16,020 bases of DNA from NCBI GenBank assembly GCA_013696785.1, contig JACCXW010000492.1:1-16020 (forward strand), written 5' to 3'. The DNA is from Geodermatophilaceae bacterium (GTDB lineage: Bacteria; Actinomycetota; Actinomycetes; Mycobacteriales; Geodermatophilaceae). The stretch's first letter is position 1; each line of letters begins with the position of its first letter. The notes beneath the pieces are model-generated. The model did not search any database, was not told where the DNA came from, and saw only the letters and a list, made by a program, of their open reading frames with translations. The position numbers and the translations under genes were made by a program. Of this stretch, positions 1 through 8,247 are shown piece after piece.

Positions 1-57
1 GTCGTTCCCTGATCGTGTCATGCGTGCGCGGAACTTTCAGCGCGGAATCCGCTTTCT

Positions 58-121
58 CCCGGTGACACCGGGCCGAGGGACGGGCCGGCGAGTCGGCCCG
101 GAGGCCGCGACCGTGGCCTCC
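58..121 (+). promoter_or_regulatory. Hairpin-rich leader upstream of the cold shock gene
   Basis: Three consecutive inverted repeats lie before the cold shock gene: CCCGGT (58-63) with ACCGGG (67-72), CGGGCCG (81-87) with CGGCCCG (94-100), and GGAGGCC (100-106) with GGCCTCC (115-121). The ribosome binding site follows about 16 bases after the last arm. Cold shock genes in other bacteria carry structured, temperature-sensitive leaders, so a regulatory leader is a reasonable inference. The hairpins could instead terminate a gene left of the window. I see no convincing -10/-35 pair. Confidence 0.35.
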
Positions 122-150
122 GACAACAGTTCATGCAAGGAGCAAGACAA

Positions 151-354
151 GTGGCACAAGGCACCGTGAAGTGGTTCAACGCCGAAAAGGGTTTCGGCTT
201 CATCTCTGTAGACGGCGGCGGCGCCGACGTCTTCGTGCACTACTCGGCGATCGAGGCGGACGGCTACCGTAGCCTCGACGAGGGTCAGCGCGTGGAGTTC
301 GAGGTCACGCAGGGCCAGAAGGGTCCGCAGGCGGAGAAGGTCCACCCCGTCTGA
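151..354 (+). CDS. cspA: Cold shock protein (CspA family)
   Basis: This is a 67-residue single-domain cold shock protein, the usual family length, which binds single-stranded RNA/DNA and acts as an RNA chaperone in the cytoplasm. The N-terminus reads MAQGTVKWFNAEKGFGFI, containing the RNP1-type motif KGFGFI, and DVFVHYSAI (RNP2-type, about residues 27-35) follows. The GTG at 151 is chosen because AAGGAG (137-142) sits eight bases upstream and gives the canonical family N-terminus. An ATG at 133 lies upstream of that Shine-Dalgarno sequence and would add six atypical residues. A strong terminator follows, so the gene is probably monocistronic. The family is certain; whether it is cold-inducible or constitutive cannot be told. 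Confidence 0.96.
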   Translation: MAQGTVKWFNAEKGFGFISVDGGGADVFVHYSAIEADGYRSLDEGQRVEFEVTQGQKGPQAEKVHPV

Positions 355-368
355 TCGGCTCGACACAC

Positions 369-386
369 TGACCCGTTCGCGGGTCA
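369..386 (+). terminator. Short stem-loop after csp, first of two
   Basis: TGACCCG (369-375), loop TTCG, CGGGTCA (380-386): a perfect 7-bp stem with a UUCG-type tetraloop, 15 bases after the csp stop codon. No T tract follows. It probably acts with the larger hairpin just downstream, either in termination or in protecting the mRNA 3' end. Confidence 0.5.
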
Positions 387-401
387 CGCAGCACACCTCA
401 G

Positions 402-433
402 AGCGCCCGGACGGTTCGCCGTCCGGGCGCTTT
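402..433 (+). terminator. Strong intrinsic-type terminator after csp
   Basis: A perfect 12-bp stem, GCGCCCGGACGG (403-414) with CCGTCCGGGCGC (419-430), is closed by a TTCG tetraloop, with an extra A-T pair at 402/431 and a short TTT run (431-433). This is the best intrinsic terminator in the window. It separates the cold shock gene from the methyltransferase, whose ribosome binding site begins about 16 bases later. Confidence 0.82.
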
Positions 434-460
434 GCGTGTGCCCGGCCCAAAGGAGCGGGC

Positions 461-1177
461 GTGCGCCCCTCAGCGCATCCGTGGTTGCCCGGCGTACACC
501 CGAGTCAAGCTGCTGACGAGCCCGACCTGTACGACGTGGAGAACGACGCGGTCGATCCAGGCCGCCTAATCGAGTCGGCCATGTGGGCGATCGCTCCCTG
601 GACCGATCGCATCGTGCTCGATCTCGGCTGCGGCACGGGCTATCACCTGCCCCGCTTCGCCGAGGCTGCCCGACATGTGATCGGCGTGGAGCCCCATGCC
701 GGCCTGCGGCTGCGGGCGATGCGGCGGGTCGTCGACGAGGGCCTGAGCAACGCCAGCGTGTTGCTCGGAGCGGCCGAAGCGGTACCGCTGGGCGACCACA
801 GCGTGGACATTGTCCACGCCCGCTTCGCCTTCTTCATGGGACCCGAATGCGCGCCCGGGATCGCCGAGGTGCGCAGGCTGCTCCGACCCGGCGGAACGTT
901 CTTCGTGATCGAGAACGACTATCGCGAGGGCCGGTTCGCGGACTGGCTACGCCGCTCGTGGCGACCCGGTTTCGACGCCGACGCAGACGACGCGTTCTGG
1001 CGCGACCAGGGCTTCGGCTGTACCTCGATCCCGAGTGAGTGGCGCTTCACCCGCCGCCGTGACCTCGAGGCGGTCGTCCGGTTGGAGTTCCGCCAATACG
1101 CCGATGCCCTGCTCGCCGAGCACGAGGGTCTCAACGTGGACTACCGGTACCGACTGTTGCACCGCACGGTGACCTAG
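461..1177 (+). CDS. Class I SAM-dependent methyltransferase
   Basis: A 238-residue cytoplasmic protein with a Methyltransf_11-like Rossmann fold. Motif I, VLDLGCGTG, is at residues 52-60; the acidic residue ending strand beta2 is probably E77 (VIGVEP); LRPGG (141-145) is the usual post-motif III loop, followed by TFFVIEND. The C-terminal 80 residues are rich in Arg and aromatic residues and probably form the substrate cap. The GTG start at 461 has AAAGGAG (449-455) five bases upstream. The substrate cannot be inferred: small-molecule, quinone-type or natural-product methylation are all possible, and the neighbours give no clue. The csp terminator upstream implies its own promoter or some read-through. 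Confidence 0.88.
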   Translation: MRPSAHPWLPGVHPSQAADEPDLYDVENDAVDPGRLIESAMWAIAPWTDRIVLDLGCGTGYHLPRFAEAARHVIGVEPHAGLRLRAMRRVVDEGLSNASVLLGAAEAVPLGDHSVDIVHARFAFFMGPECAPGIAEVRRLLRPGGTFFVIENDYREGRFADWLRRSWRPGFDADADDAFWRDQGFGCTSIPSEWRFTRRRDLEAVVRLEFRQYADALLAEHEGLNVDYRYRLLHRTVT

Positions 1178-1221
1178 CCGTGGGATCCCGCTCAGCAATT
1201 ACGCTGCATCGGTGAAGTCGT

Positions 1222-1869
1222 GTGCGCGGGCCGGTCCGGATGGCTGACCGCGTCGACGGTCGCGCCCCTGCTGCCACTGACTACGTCGTCGACGACGCGG
1301 ATTGGTATGCCCGCGACCTCGCCGGCCACACGGCCGAGCGGACGACGTTTCTACGCGCCGATCTCACCGAGGTGGTCTCCGACGGTGGCAGCGTCTTCAT
1401 CGACTGCCTGTTCCGGGACGCCCGATTCAACCTGGCCGCGTTCACCGCGGCAGCATTCCTCAACTGCACTTTCACCGGATGCAAGTTCTTCGCGGCCGCC
1501 TTCGCCGATTGCAAGTTCGTCGGCAGCATGTTCCAGCGGTGTGACTTCGCGCAGCTGAACGTCGTCGGCGGCGACTGGTCCTTCGTCGGCCTGGCCGGGG
1601 CAGATCTGCGTACGGCGACCCTGCGCGGTGTGCGCATGCACGAGGCCGACCTGACAGGCGCCAGCTGCAACGGCGCGATCCTGAGAGACGTGGACCTCGC
1701 CGGGGCCTCGACCGGCAAGTCCAATTTCGCCACCGCTGACCTGCGCGGCTCGGACCTGTCCACGTTCGATCCCTGGTCCGTCGACCTCGCGGGTGCGGTC
1801 ATCGACGGGCGGCAGGCCGTGACCATCGCCACCAACCTCGGACTCGATGTTCGCGCCGACGCGGACTGA
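1222..1869 (+). CDS. Pentapeptide-repeat protein (Qnr/McbG-like fold)
   Basis: A 215-residue protein made almost entirely of pentapeptide repeats. Hydrophobic centre residues recur every five positions from F59 to I194, about 28 repeats, which predicts a right-handed quadrilateral beta-helix of roughly seven coils. Centres are mostly Phe in the first half (F69, F74, F79, F84, F89, F94, F99, F104, F109) and Leu in the second. C62, C82, C87, C97 and C107 all fall two residues before a centre. The tail DGRQAVTIATNLGLDV resembles the C-terminal segment of Qnr-type proteins. Some relatives mimic DNA and protect gyrase from quinolones or toxins, but most have no known role, and no function is claimed here. 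The start is uncertain: GTG at 1222 or ATG at 1240, neither with a strong SD. Confidence 0.87.
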   Translation: MRGPVRMADRVDGRAPAATDYVVDDADWYARDLAGHTAERTTFLRADLTEVVSDGGSVFIDCLFRDARFNLAAFTAAAFLNCTFTGCKFFAAAFADCKFVGSMFQRCDFAQLNVVGGDWSFVGLAGADLRTATLRGVRMHEADLTGASCNGAILRDVDLAGASTGKSNFATADLRGSDLSTFDPWSVDLAGAVIDGRQAVTIATNLGLDVRADAD

Positions 1870-1909
1870 GCCGGGTCCGGCTCGACGGAGTTGGCGGCGG
1901 ACCGGGTCC
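1868..1909. terminator. Candidate bidirectional terminator between convergent genes
   Basis: Between the pentapeptide gene and the convergent exporter gene are two GC-rich dyads: GAGCCGG (1868-1874) with CCGGCTC (1877-1883), starting inside the TGA stop, and GGACC (1899-1903) with GGTCC (1905-1909). Their loops are very small and no T tract is present, so terminator function is inferred mainly from the convergent position. Confidence 0.35.
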
Positions 1910-1916
1910 GGCGGCG

Positions 1917-2525
1917 CTACCGATCGGTGAGTGCGAGCCTGCCCGCGAGAGCGGCGAACGAGCCGGCGAAGACCCGCCGCATCCACAACACGACTGCCAG
2001 CCTCGAGATCACGTGGTTGCGGACCGCGGCGGCGAATACGCCGTAGCCGACGAAGACCACGAACGTGACAAGCATGAAGACCGCGCTGAGCCCCAGCATG
2101 CGCAGGAAGGCGGCAGGCTCGCTGGTATTCACGAACTGCGGCAGGAACGCGAAGAAGAAGATGGTCAGCTTCGGATTGAGGATGTTGATGAGGACGCCGG
2201 AGGTGATGATCTTGGCTGCGGACCGCGGTGCCGTCTCCTCGACCGCGAGCGCTCCCTTGTCCCGCAGGGTGGTCCAGGCCATGTAGAGGAGGTAGACCAC
2301 GCCGAGATACTTGAGCACGTGGAACCCGAGGGCGCTCGTGTGCAGCAGCGCCGCAAGACCGGTGATCGCGGCCAGCATGTGCGGGAGGATTCCCAGGGTG
2401 CAGCCGAGCGCGGCCACGACGCTGGTGCGGGCGCCGCGGGACAGGCCGGCGGCCAGGGTGTAGAGGACACCGGTACCGGGCGTCGCGACGATGACGAGTG
2501 TCGTCAACAGGAACTCGATGCTCAC
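1917..2525 (-). CDS. LysE/RhtB-family amino acid exporter
   Basis: A 202-residue inner-membrane protein of the usual LysE/RhtB length, expected to export an amino acid or derivative using the proton gradient. The N-terminal motif TPGTGVLYTLAAGLSRGART (residues 15-34) and the central ILNPKLTIFFFAFLPQFV are characteristic, and five or six hydrophobic segments are visible. The GTG start (2525-2523) follows GGAGAGGA at about four bases. The specific substrate (Lys, Arg, Thr, homoserine lactone, cysteine) cannot be told. It lies 75 bases downstream of the YczE-type gene on the same strand and may be cotranscribed with it. A TATGGT box at 2576-2571 could be its own -10, but no matching -35 is seen. 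Confidence 0.9.
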   Translation of the reverse strand: MSIEFLLTTLVIVATPGTGVLYTLAAGLSRGARTSVVAALGCTLGILPHMLAAITGLAALLHTSALGFHVLKYLGVVYLLYMAWTTLRDKGALAVEETAPRSAAKIITSGVLINILNPKLTIFFFAFLPQFVNTSEPAAFLRMLGLSAVFMLVTFVVFVGYGVFAAAVRNHVISRLAVVLWMRRVFAGSFAALAGRLALTDR

Positions 2526-2600
2526 GGCGTCCTCTCCGGCAAGGGTCCCGCGGGGCGCTTTGTGCGCGCCACCATAGTCCGGGCGGCGGGATCGGCCTGC

Positions 2601-3212
2601 CTAGGTTCTGACCTCCGCCGCGCGTAGCGGGGTCTGCCGCAGCAGCCGGAACCCGAGCTGGACCATCGGGCCGATCAGCAGCACCGACACGACCGTCCCG
2701 ATGCCGACCGCTCCGCCGAGCAGCCACCCGAGGAGGAACGCCGTGCCCTCGGTGATCGTGCGGGCCAGGAAGATCGGCGCGTGCAGCCGCCGATGCACGG
2801 CGAGCATCAGGCTGTCCCGTGGGCCCGAACCCAGGTGCGCGCCGATGTACAGCGCGCTGCCGACGCCGATGACCGCCAGCCCCCCGACGAGCAACACCAG
2901 CCGCGCGATCCACGGCCACCGGTCGGCGGCGCCGAGGAATCCGACCCGCAGGAGGATCTCGATCACGGCCCCGATCAGGAGCGTGTTCAGCACGGTGCCG
3001 AGCCCGGGGCGGGTGCCGAGAAGCATCGCAAGCAGCAGCACACCCGCGCTGACAAGCACCGAGGCGGTGCCGAAACCGATCGAGGCCAGTTCGCTGACAG
3101 CTGAGTGCAGGACGTCCCAGGGTGCCAGCCCGAGCTCGGCCTGGACCGTCAGAGTCACCCCTACGGCGAACAGCAGCAGCCCGAGCAGCAACTTGGCCAG
3201 CCGGTAGGTCAC
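2601..3212 (-). CDS. YczE/YyaS/YitT-family membrane protein
   Basis: A 203-residue integral membrane protein with about five hydrophobic segments. The motif ELGLAPWDVLHSAVSE (about residues 26-41), followed by FGTASVL and RPGLGTVLNTLLIG, is the signature of the YczE branch of the YitT/YczE family. In Bacillus subtilis YczE has been linked to surfactin production; the family's activity is otherwise unknown, and transport is only inferred. The GTG at 3212 is chosen because the membrane protein begins there (VTYRLAKLLLGLLLF). Starts farther upstream would add a basic, non-conserved extension and overlap the divergent phosphatase gene. The SD is poor, so the exact start is moderately certain. Confidence 0.85.
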   Translation of the reverse strand: MTYRLAKLLLGLLLFAVGVTLTVQAELGLAPWDVLHSAVSELASIGFGTASVLVSAGVLLLAMLLGTRPGLGTVLNTLLIGAVIEILLRVGFLGAADRWPWIARLVLLVGGLAVIGVGSALYIGAHLGSGPRDSLMLAVHRRLHAPIFLARTITEGTAFLLGWLLGGAVGIGTVVSVLLIGPMVQLGFRLLRQTPLRAAEVRT

Positions 3213-3309
3213 TGCACTGAGGCTACGGAGCGGTGCGACAACGCAGCCGTGAGGCCGCGCGCCGTGGCCAAGACAACGCAGCTGCCGCGAGCGCAGGTAG
3301 CGTCCAGGC

Positions 3310-3810
3310 GTGCCGCCAGAGCTGTCCGAACCGGGCCTCCCCCTCGTCGTCGTCGACATCGACGGGGTCGTCGCGGACGTGAGCCACCGGCTGTACCTGC
3401 TCGATCGCCGGCCGCGCCGATGGGACGAGTTCTTCGCCGCGGCCGCCGACGACCCACCACTTCCTGAGGGAGTGGCGCTCGTGACCGAGCTGCCGGGCGA
3501 TCATGCGCTCTGCTGGCTGACCGGTCGGCCGGAGCGCAACCGGGCCATCACCGAGGAGTGGCTGTCCCGGCACGGGATGCCGGCTGGGCCGCTGCTGATG
3601 CGTGCGGACCCCGATCGGCGCCCCGCCCGGGAGGCCAAGCGCGATCATCTGCGCGCGCTGCGGCGTACGCACCGGATCGCCCTGGTCGTCGACGATGATC
3701 CGGCCGTCATCACGATGCTCACCGAGGACGGCCTGCCGCATCTACTCGCGGACTGGTTGCCCTACAGCCCGAGGCTGAATCAGGCGCAGGAGCGGCAGGG
3801 ACGGACGTGA
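3310..3810 (+). CDS. HAD-superfamily phosphatase, PNKP 3'-phosphatase-like
   Basis: A 166-residue cytoplasmic HAD hydrolase. Motif I is DIDGVVAD, with nucleophile D16 and acid/base D18. Motif II is LTGRPE with T71. K110 is the probable motif III lysine, and the acidic motif IV is DDD at 128-130. The layout (DG, then R..WDEFFAAAADDPP, then TGRPERNR..TEEWLSRHGMP, then a late K and DDD) matches the phosphatase domain of T4 polynucleotide kinase, without the kinase half. A role in nucleic-acid end repair or nucleotide dephosphorylation is inference. GTG 3310 is the only in-frame start after the TAG at 3298. TAGCGT (3298-3303) lies exactly six bases upstream, so the mRNA may be leaderless; no SD is visible. 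Confidence 0.85.
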   Translation: MPPELSEPGLPLVVVDIDGVVADVSHRLYLLDRRPRRWDEFFAAAADDPPLPEGVALVTELPGDHALCWLTGRPERNRAITEEWLSRHGMPAGPLLMRADPDRRPAREAKRDHLRALRRTHRIALVVDDDPAVITMLTEDGLPHLLADWLPYSPRLNQAQERQGRT

Positions 3811-3935
3811 TTGCGCACCCCGGCGTACCGTTGACGGCACAATCAGTAGCGGCGTTGTCAGATGCTGCCGATTGCTCATGCGAGTGTCGTTCCGAATTCG
3901 TGGACGATCAGGCGTCCCATCAGTCACACTGACCT

Positions 3936-3958
3936 GCGGACCACAGTCCGTGGTCCGC
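3936..3958 (+). promoter_or_regulatory. 9-bp perfect inverted repeat upstream of the DUF5999 gene
   Basis: GCGGACCAC (3936-3944), five-base spacer AGTCC, GTGGTCCGC (3950-3958). It lies 31 bases before the DUF5999 start codon. It could be a repressor operator (TetR- or GntR-like dimensions) or an mRNA stem-loop just upstream of the ribosome binding region. No T tract follows, so termination is unlikely. Confidence 0.45.
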
Positions 3959-3989
3959 GAGCTCCAGCTACACCAGAGAGAAGACCACG

Positions 3990-4187
3990 ATGTCTCCGCA
4001 CCACACGGATTGTCCGCCCGCTGACAGTCCCGACCGCGACGCTGCCCACGTCGTATCCAGTCATCCGGAGCAGGGCTGGTCCCTGCTCTGCAACGGGGTT
4101 GTCTTGTTCGACGACAACGGGGAGATCCTGCCCGACCGCAGCGTCATCGCCTCCCGTCGACCCGCTGCCGCGCATCACGCCGCTTAG
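3990..4187 (+). CDS. DUF5999 family small protein
   Basis: A 65-residue protein of unknown function. The segment PADSPDRDAAHVVSSHPEQG followed by WSLLCNGVVLFDDNGEILPD matches, from memory, the actinobacterial DUF5999 family, which is common in Streptomyces and about this size. The family usually starts with Met-Cys and has a second Cys near residue 8. Here residue 2 is Ser (MSPHHTDCPP), so one possible metal ligand or disulfide partner is absent. C8 and C34 are the only cysteines. The ATG at 3990 is preceded by the purine-rich AGAGAGAAGA. A 9-bp inverted repeat lies in the upstream region. No function is proposed. Confidence 0.8.
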   Translation: MSPHHTDCPPADSPDRDAAHVVSSHPEQGWSLLCNGVVLFDDNGEILPDRSVIASRRPAAAHHAA

Positions 4188-4231
4188 CCACACCAGCGTC
4201 ACCGCAACCGCCTCAGGGCCGGTAGCGGACC

Positions 4232-4258
4232 CAGCCGCCCGGCCCGCCCGGACGGCTG
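4232..4258. terminator. Candidate terminator between the DUF5999 gene and gcvP
   Basis: CAGCCG (4232-4237) pairs with CGGCTG (4253-4258) and CCGG (4239-4242) with CCGG (4248-4251), with one C-A mismatch between the two stems and a five-base loop. The two flanking genes converge on this spot, and the hairpin works in either direction. No T tract is present. Confidence 0.5.
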
Positions 4259-4265
4259 CTCGCTG

Positions 4266-7145
<2,880 letters not shown>

Positions 7146-7153
7146 CGGCGTGG

Positions 7154-7205
7154 CCTCCAGAGGGCGACGGTGGCGCCCGGGGTGCCGGACGCTCGTCCCC
7201 CTCTG
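7154..7205 (-). promoter_or_regulatory. Possible expression platform between glycine aptamer and gcvP
   Basis: On the minus strand, CAGAGGG (7205-7199) can pair with CCCTCTG (7164-7158), whose last three bases are part of the gcvP Shine-Dalgarno sequence CTGGAGG (7160-7154). The CAGAG part (7205-7201) can alternatively pair with CTCTG (7222-7218) at the 3' edge of the aptamer. The two pairings exclude each other, as expected for translational control. This is inference from complementarity only. GGGCG (7174-7170) and CGCCC (7166-7162) may form a competing local stem. Confidence 0.4.
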
Positions 7206-7215
7206 TCCGCGCACG

Positions 7216-7316
7216 TCCAGAGTCGCCTGCTCCGCGCGGTCCGTTGGCCTGAGAGGTTCCGGGGTGTTGCCCCTTCGGCGCGCACCACTGGCAGTGGTGG
7301 ACTCTCCCGCGCGGCG
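7216..7316 (-). ncRNA. Glycine riboswitch (gcvT motif), single aptamer
   Basis: The reverse strand carries the diagnostic glycine aptamer elements in order: CGCGGGAGAGTCC, a P3 hairpin CACCACTG/CAGTGGTG (+ strand 7283-7290 and 7292-7299), GCGCCGAAGGGGCAAC, then CCTCTCAGGCCAACGGACC. P1 can form from CCGCGCGG at 7307-7314 and CCGCGCGG at 7232-7239; P2 from GAGAG/CTCTC. The trailing GCGACTCTGGACG followed by GGACAGAG resembles the vestigial linker of tandem aptamers, but no second aptamer is present. Known members sense glycine and usually turn on glycine cleavage genes; gcvP begins 71 bases downstream of the aptamer. Covariance-model scoring would settle the boundaries. Confidence 0.92.
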
Positions 7317-7330
7317 TCGTCAGCCCGGTC

Positions 7331-7336
7331 AGGTTA
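7331..7336 (-). promoter_or_regulatory. Possible -10 box for the riboswitch-gcvP transcript
   Basis: TAACCT on the minus strand (TANNNT type) lies so that transcription would begin near 7324, about ten bases before riboswitch stem P1. No good -35 is seen at the right distance (CGGTGA at 18 bp), so the call rests mainly on position. Confidence 0.3.
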
Positions 7337-7438
7337 CACCGCGCAGCATGCAACTCACCGACAGGTGCGGCCAGGAGGCAAACAGCGATCAGTGCCGCCA
7401 GCCTCCAGATAGCCGCATCTGCGACCGCCCCCAGGCCT

Positions 7439-7498
7439 CGCCATGATCATGAGTGTGAATTCGGGGGAAATCCCTGACTGACACTCATGATCATGGCG
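7439..7498. repeat. 18-bp perfect inverted repeat with nested palindromes
   Basis: Arms CGCCATGATCATGAGTGT (7439-7456) and ACACTCATGATCATGGCG (7481-7498) are exact reverse complements separated by 24 bases. Each arm contains the palindrome ATGATCAT. The spacer contains GAATTC and a further small dyad GGGA-AA-TCCC (7465-7474). The element lies between the McdR-type gene stop and the gcvP promoter region, both on the minus strand. Candidate roles are a REP-like or MITE-like repeat, a factor-independent terminator without a U tract, or a large operator. AT-richer composition than its surroundings suggests it is a discrete element. Confidence 0.8.
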
Positions 7499-7500
7499 GG

Positions 7501-7530
7501 CGGACGCAGGTCAGGCGGACGCAGGTCAGG
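7501..7530. repeat. 15-bp tandem duplication at the McdR-type gene stop
   Basis: CGGACGCAGGTCAGG occurs twice back to back (7501-7515, 7516-7530), followed by a partial third copy CGGA. The gene's TGA stop (7528-7526) lies inside the second copy, and the same TGA is duplicated 15 bases downstream. This looks like a recent slippage duplication and does not change the protein. Confidence 0.85.
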
Positions 7531-8095
7531 CGGAGGTGCGACGGCGGCGGCGGGCGGCGAGCTCGTCGGCCGCGCCCAGGTCGATCGCACCGTCGGCGGG
7601 CTCGGCCGGCAGCTCGGCCAGCGTCCCGGTCAATTCCTTCCAGGCACCGCTTACCGCGATGCCGAAGACGCCCTGACCGCCCTGGAGCAGATCGACGATC
7701 TCCTCTGCAGAGGTGCACTCGTACACCGTCGTCCCATCGGACAGCAGCGTGATGCGGGCCAGGTCCTGGCTGCCGCGCGCCCGCAGGTGCTCCACCGCGG
7801 TACGGATGTTCTGCAGCGAAACACCGGTGTCCAGAAGTCGCTTGACGACCTTGAGCACCAGGATGTCCCGGAAGGAGTACAGCCGCTGGCTGCCCGATCC
7901 GGCGGCGCCGCGGATGCTCGGCTCGACCAGCTTGGTCCGGGCCCAGTAGTCCAGCTGACGGTAGGTGATGCCAGCCGCGGCGAAGGCGACGGTGCCTCGG
8001 TATCCGAGCCGGTCGTCGTCGGGCGAGGGGGCGGCGAACAGCGCCTCCTGGGTGTGCTCCCCCGGCGCCTGGCCGGCCGTCTCGTCGTCCGTCAC
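7526..8095 (-). CDS. mcdR: MerR-family transcriptional regulator, McdR (Rv1830)-type
   Basis: A 189-residue DNA-binding regulator. The winged-helix MerR domain spans about residues 34-100, with ITYRQLDYWARTKLVEPSI, then GSQRLYSFRDILVLKVVKRL and a dimerisation helix. The C-terminal part (to residue 165) lacks effector-binding cysteines, so it is not a metal sensor; a basic tail RRRRRTSA-like end closes the protein. By position next to the bifunctional nuclease and gcvP, it corresponds to mycobacterial Rv1830, reported as the cell division regulator McdR. The GTG at 8095 follows AGGAGGA. A consensus-like promoter lies in the 152-base gap upstream, so it can be transcribed separately. The symbol is assigned from synteny and domain, not from a search. 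Confidence 0.88.
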   Translation of the reverse strand: MTDDETAGQAPGEHTQEALFAAPSPDDDRLGYRGTVAFAAAGITYRQLDYWARTKLVEPSIRGAAGSGSQRLYSFRDILVLKVVKRLLDTGVSLQNIRTAVEHLRARGSQDLARITLLSDGTTVYECTSAEEIVDLLQGGQGVFGIAVSGAWKELTGTLAELPAEPADGAIDLGAADELAARRRRRTSA

Positions 8096-8168
8096 GTTCG
8101 TCCTCCTGGCGCCTCGGACCAGCGGGCGCTCGGTTGGTCGGACACCGGAGTGACACCGTGGTAATTCG

Positions 8169-8198
8169 AAGGTAGGGATTCGGCAGCGGCCGTGTCAA
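8169..8198 (-). promoter_or_regulatory. Sigma70-type promoter for the McdR-type gene
   Basis: On the minus strand, TTGACA (8198-8193), an 18-base spacer and TACCTT (8174-8169). The -35 is perfect, and the -10 fits the actinobacterial TANNNT form. The predicted start is an A near 8162, giving a leader of about 67 bases with a good SD. Confidence 0.7.
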
Positions 8199-8227
8199 CG
8201 CCGACGCCCGGCGTGTCACGACTCTCG

Positions 8228-8242
8228 ACCTCAAGTAGAGGT
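8228..8242. promoter_or_regulatory. Dyad ACCTC-N5-GAGGT, possible MerR-type operator
   Basis: ACCTC (8228-8232), AAGTA, GAGGT (8238-8242) form an inverted repeat between the nuclease stop codon and the -35 box of the McdR-type promoter, about 30 bases upstream of that box. MerR-family proteins bind dyads of this size, often with CTC/GAG half-sites, so autoregulation is conceivable. The binding protein is unknown. Confidence 0.4.
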
Positions 8243-8247
8243 TTAGG

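Noticed and set aside
133..150. ATG start for the cold shock protein
   Set aside because: The AAGGAG ribosome site lies downstream of this ATG and serves GTG 151, which gives the canonical N-terminus.
1871..1910. Direct repeat CCGGGTCCGG as a mobile-element footprint
   Set aside because: The two copies are short, GC-rich and partly palindromic, with no transposase or boundary; a terminator role is simpler.
1351..2919. Long open frame on the minus strand (522 codons)
   Set aside because: It lies antisense to or out of frame with three well-supported genes, is Arg/Gly/Ala-rich and shows no family motif; it is a high-GC shadow.
3213..3359. N-terminal extension of the YczE-type protein
   Set aside because: The extension is basic and non-conserved and would overlap the divergent phosphatase gene; the membrane domain starts at 3212.
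7154..7215. Second glycine aptamer
   Set aside because: The conserved GCCGAAGG and CTCTCAGG elements appear once only; the downstream stretch has just linker-like remnants.
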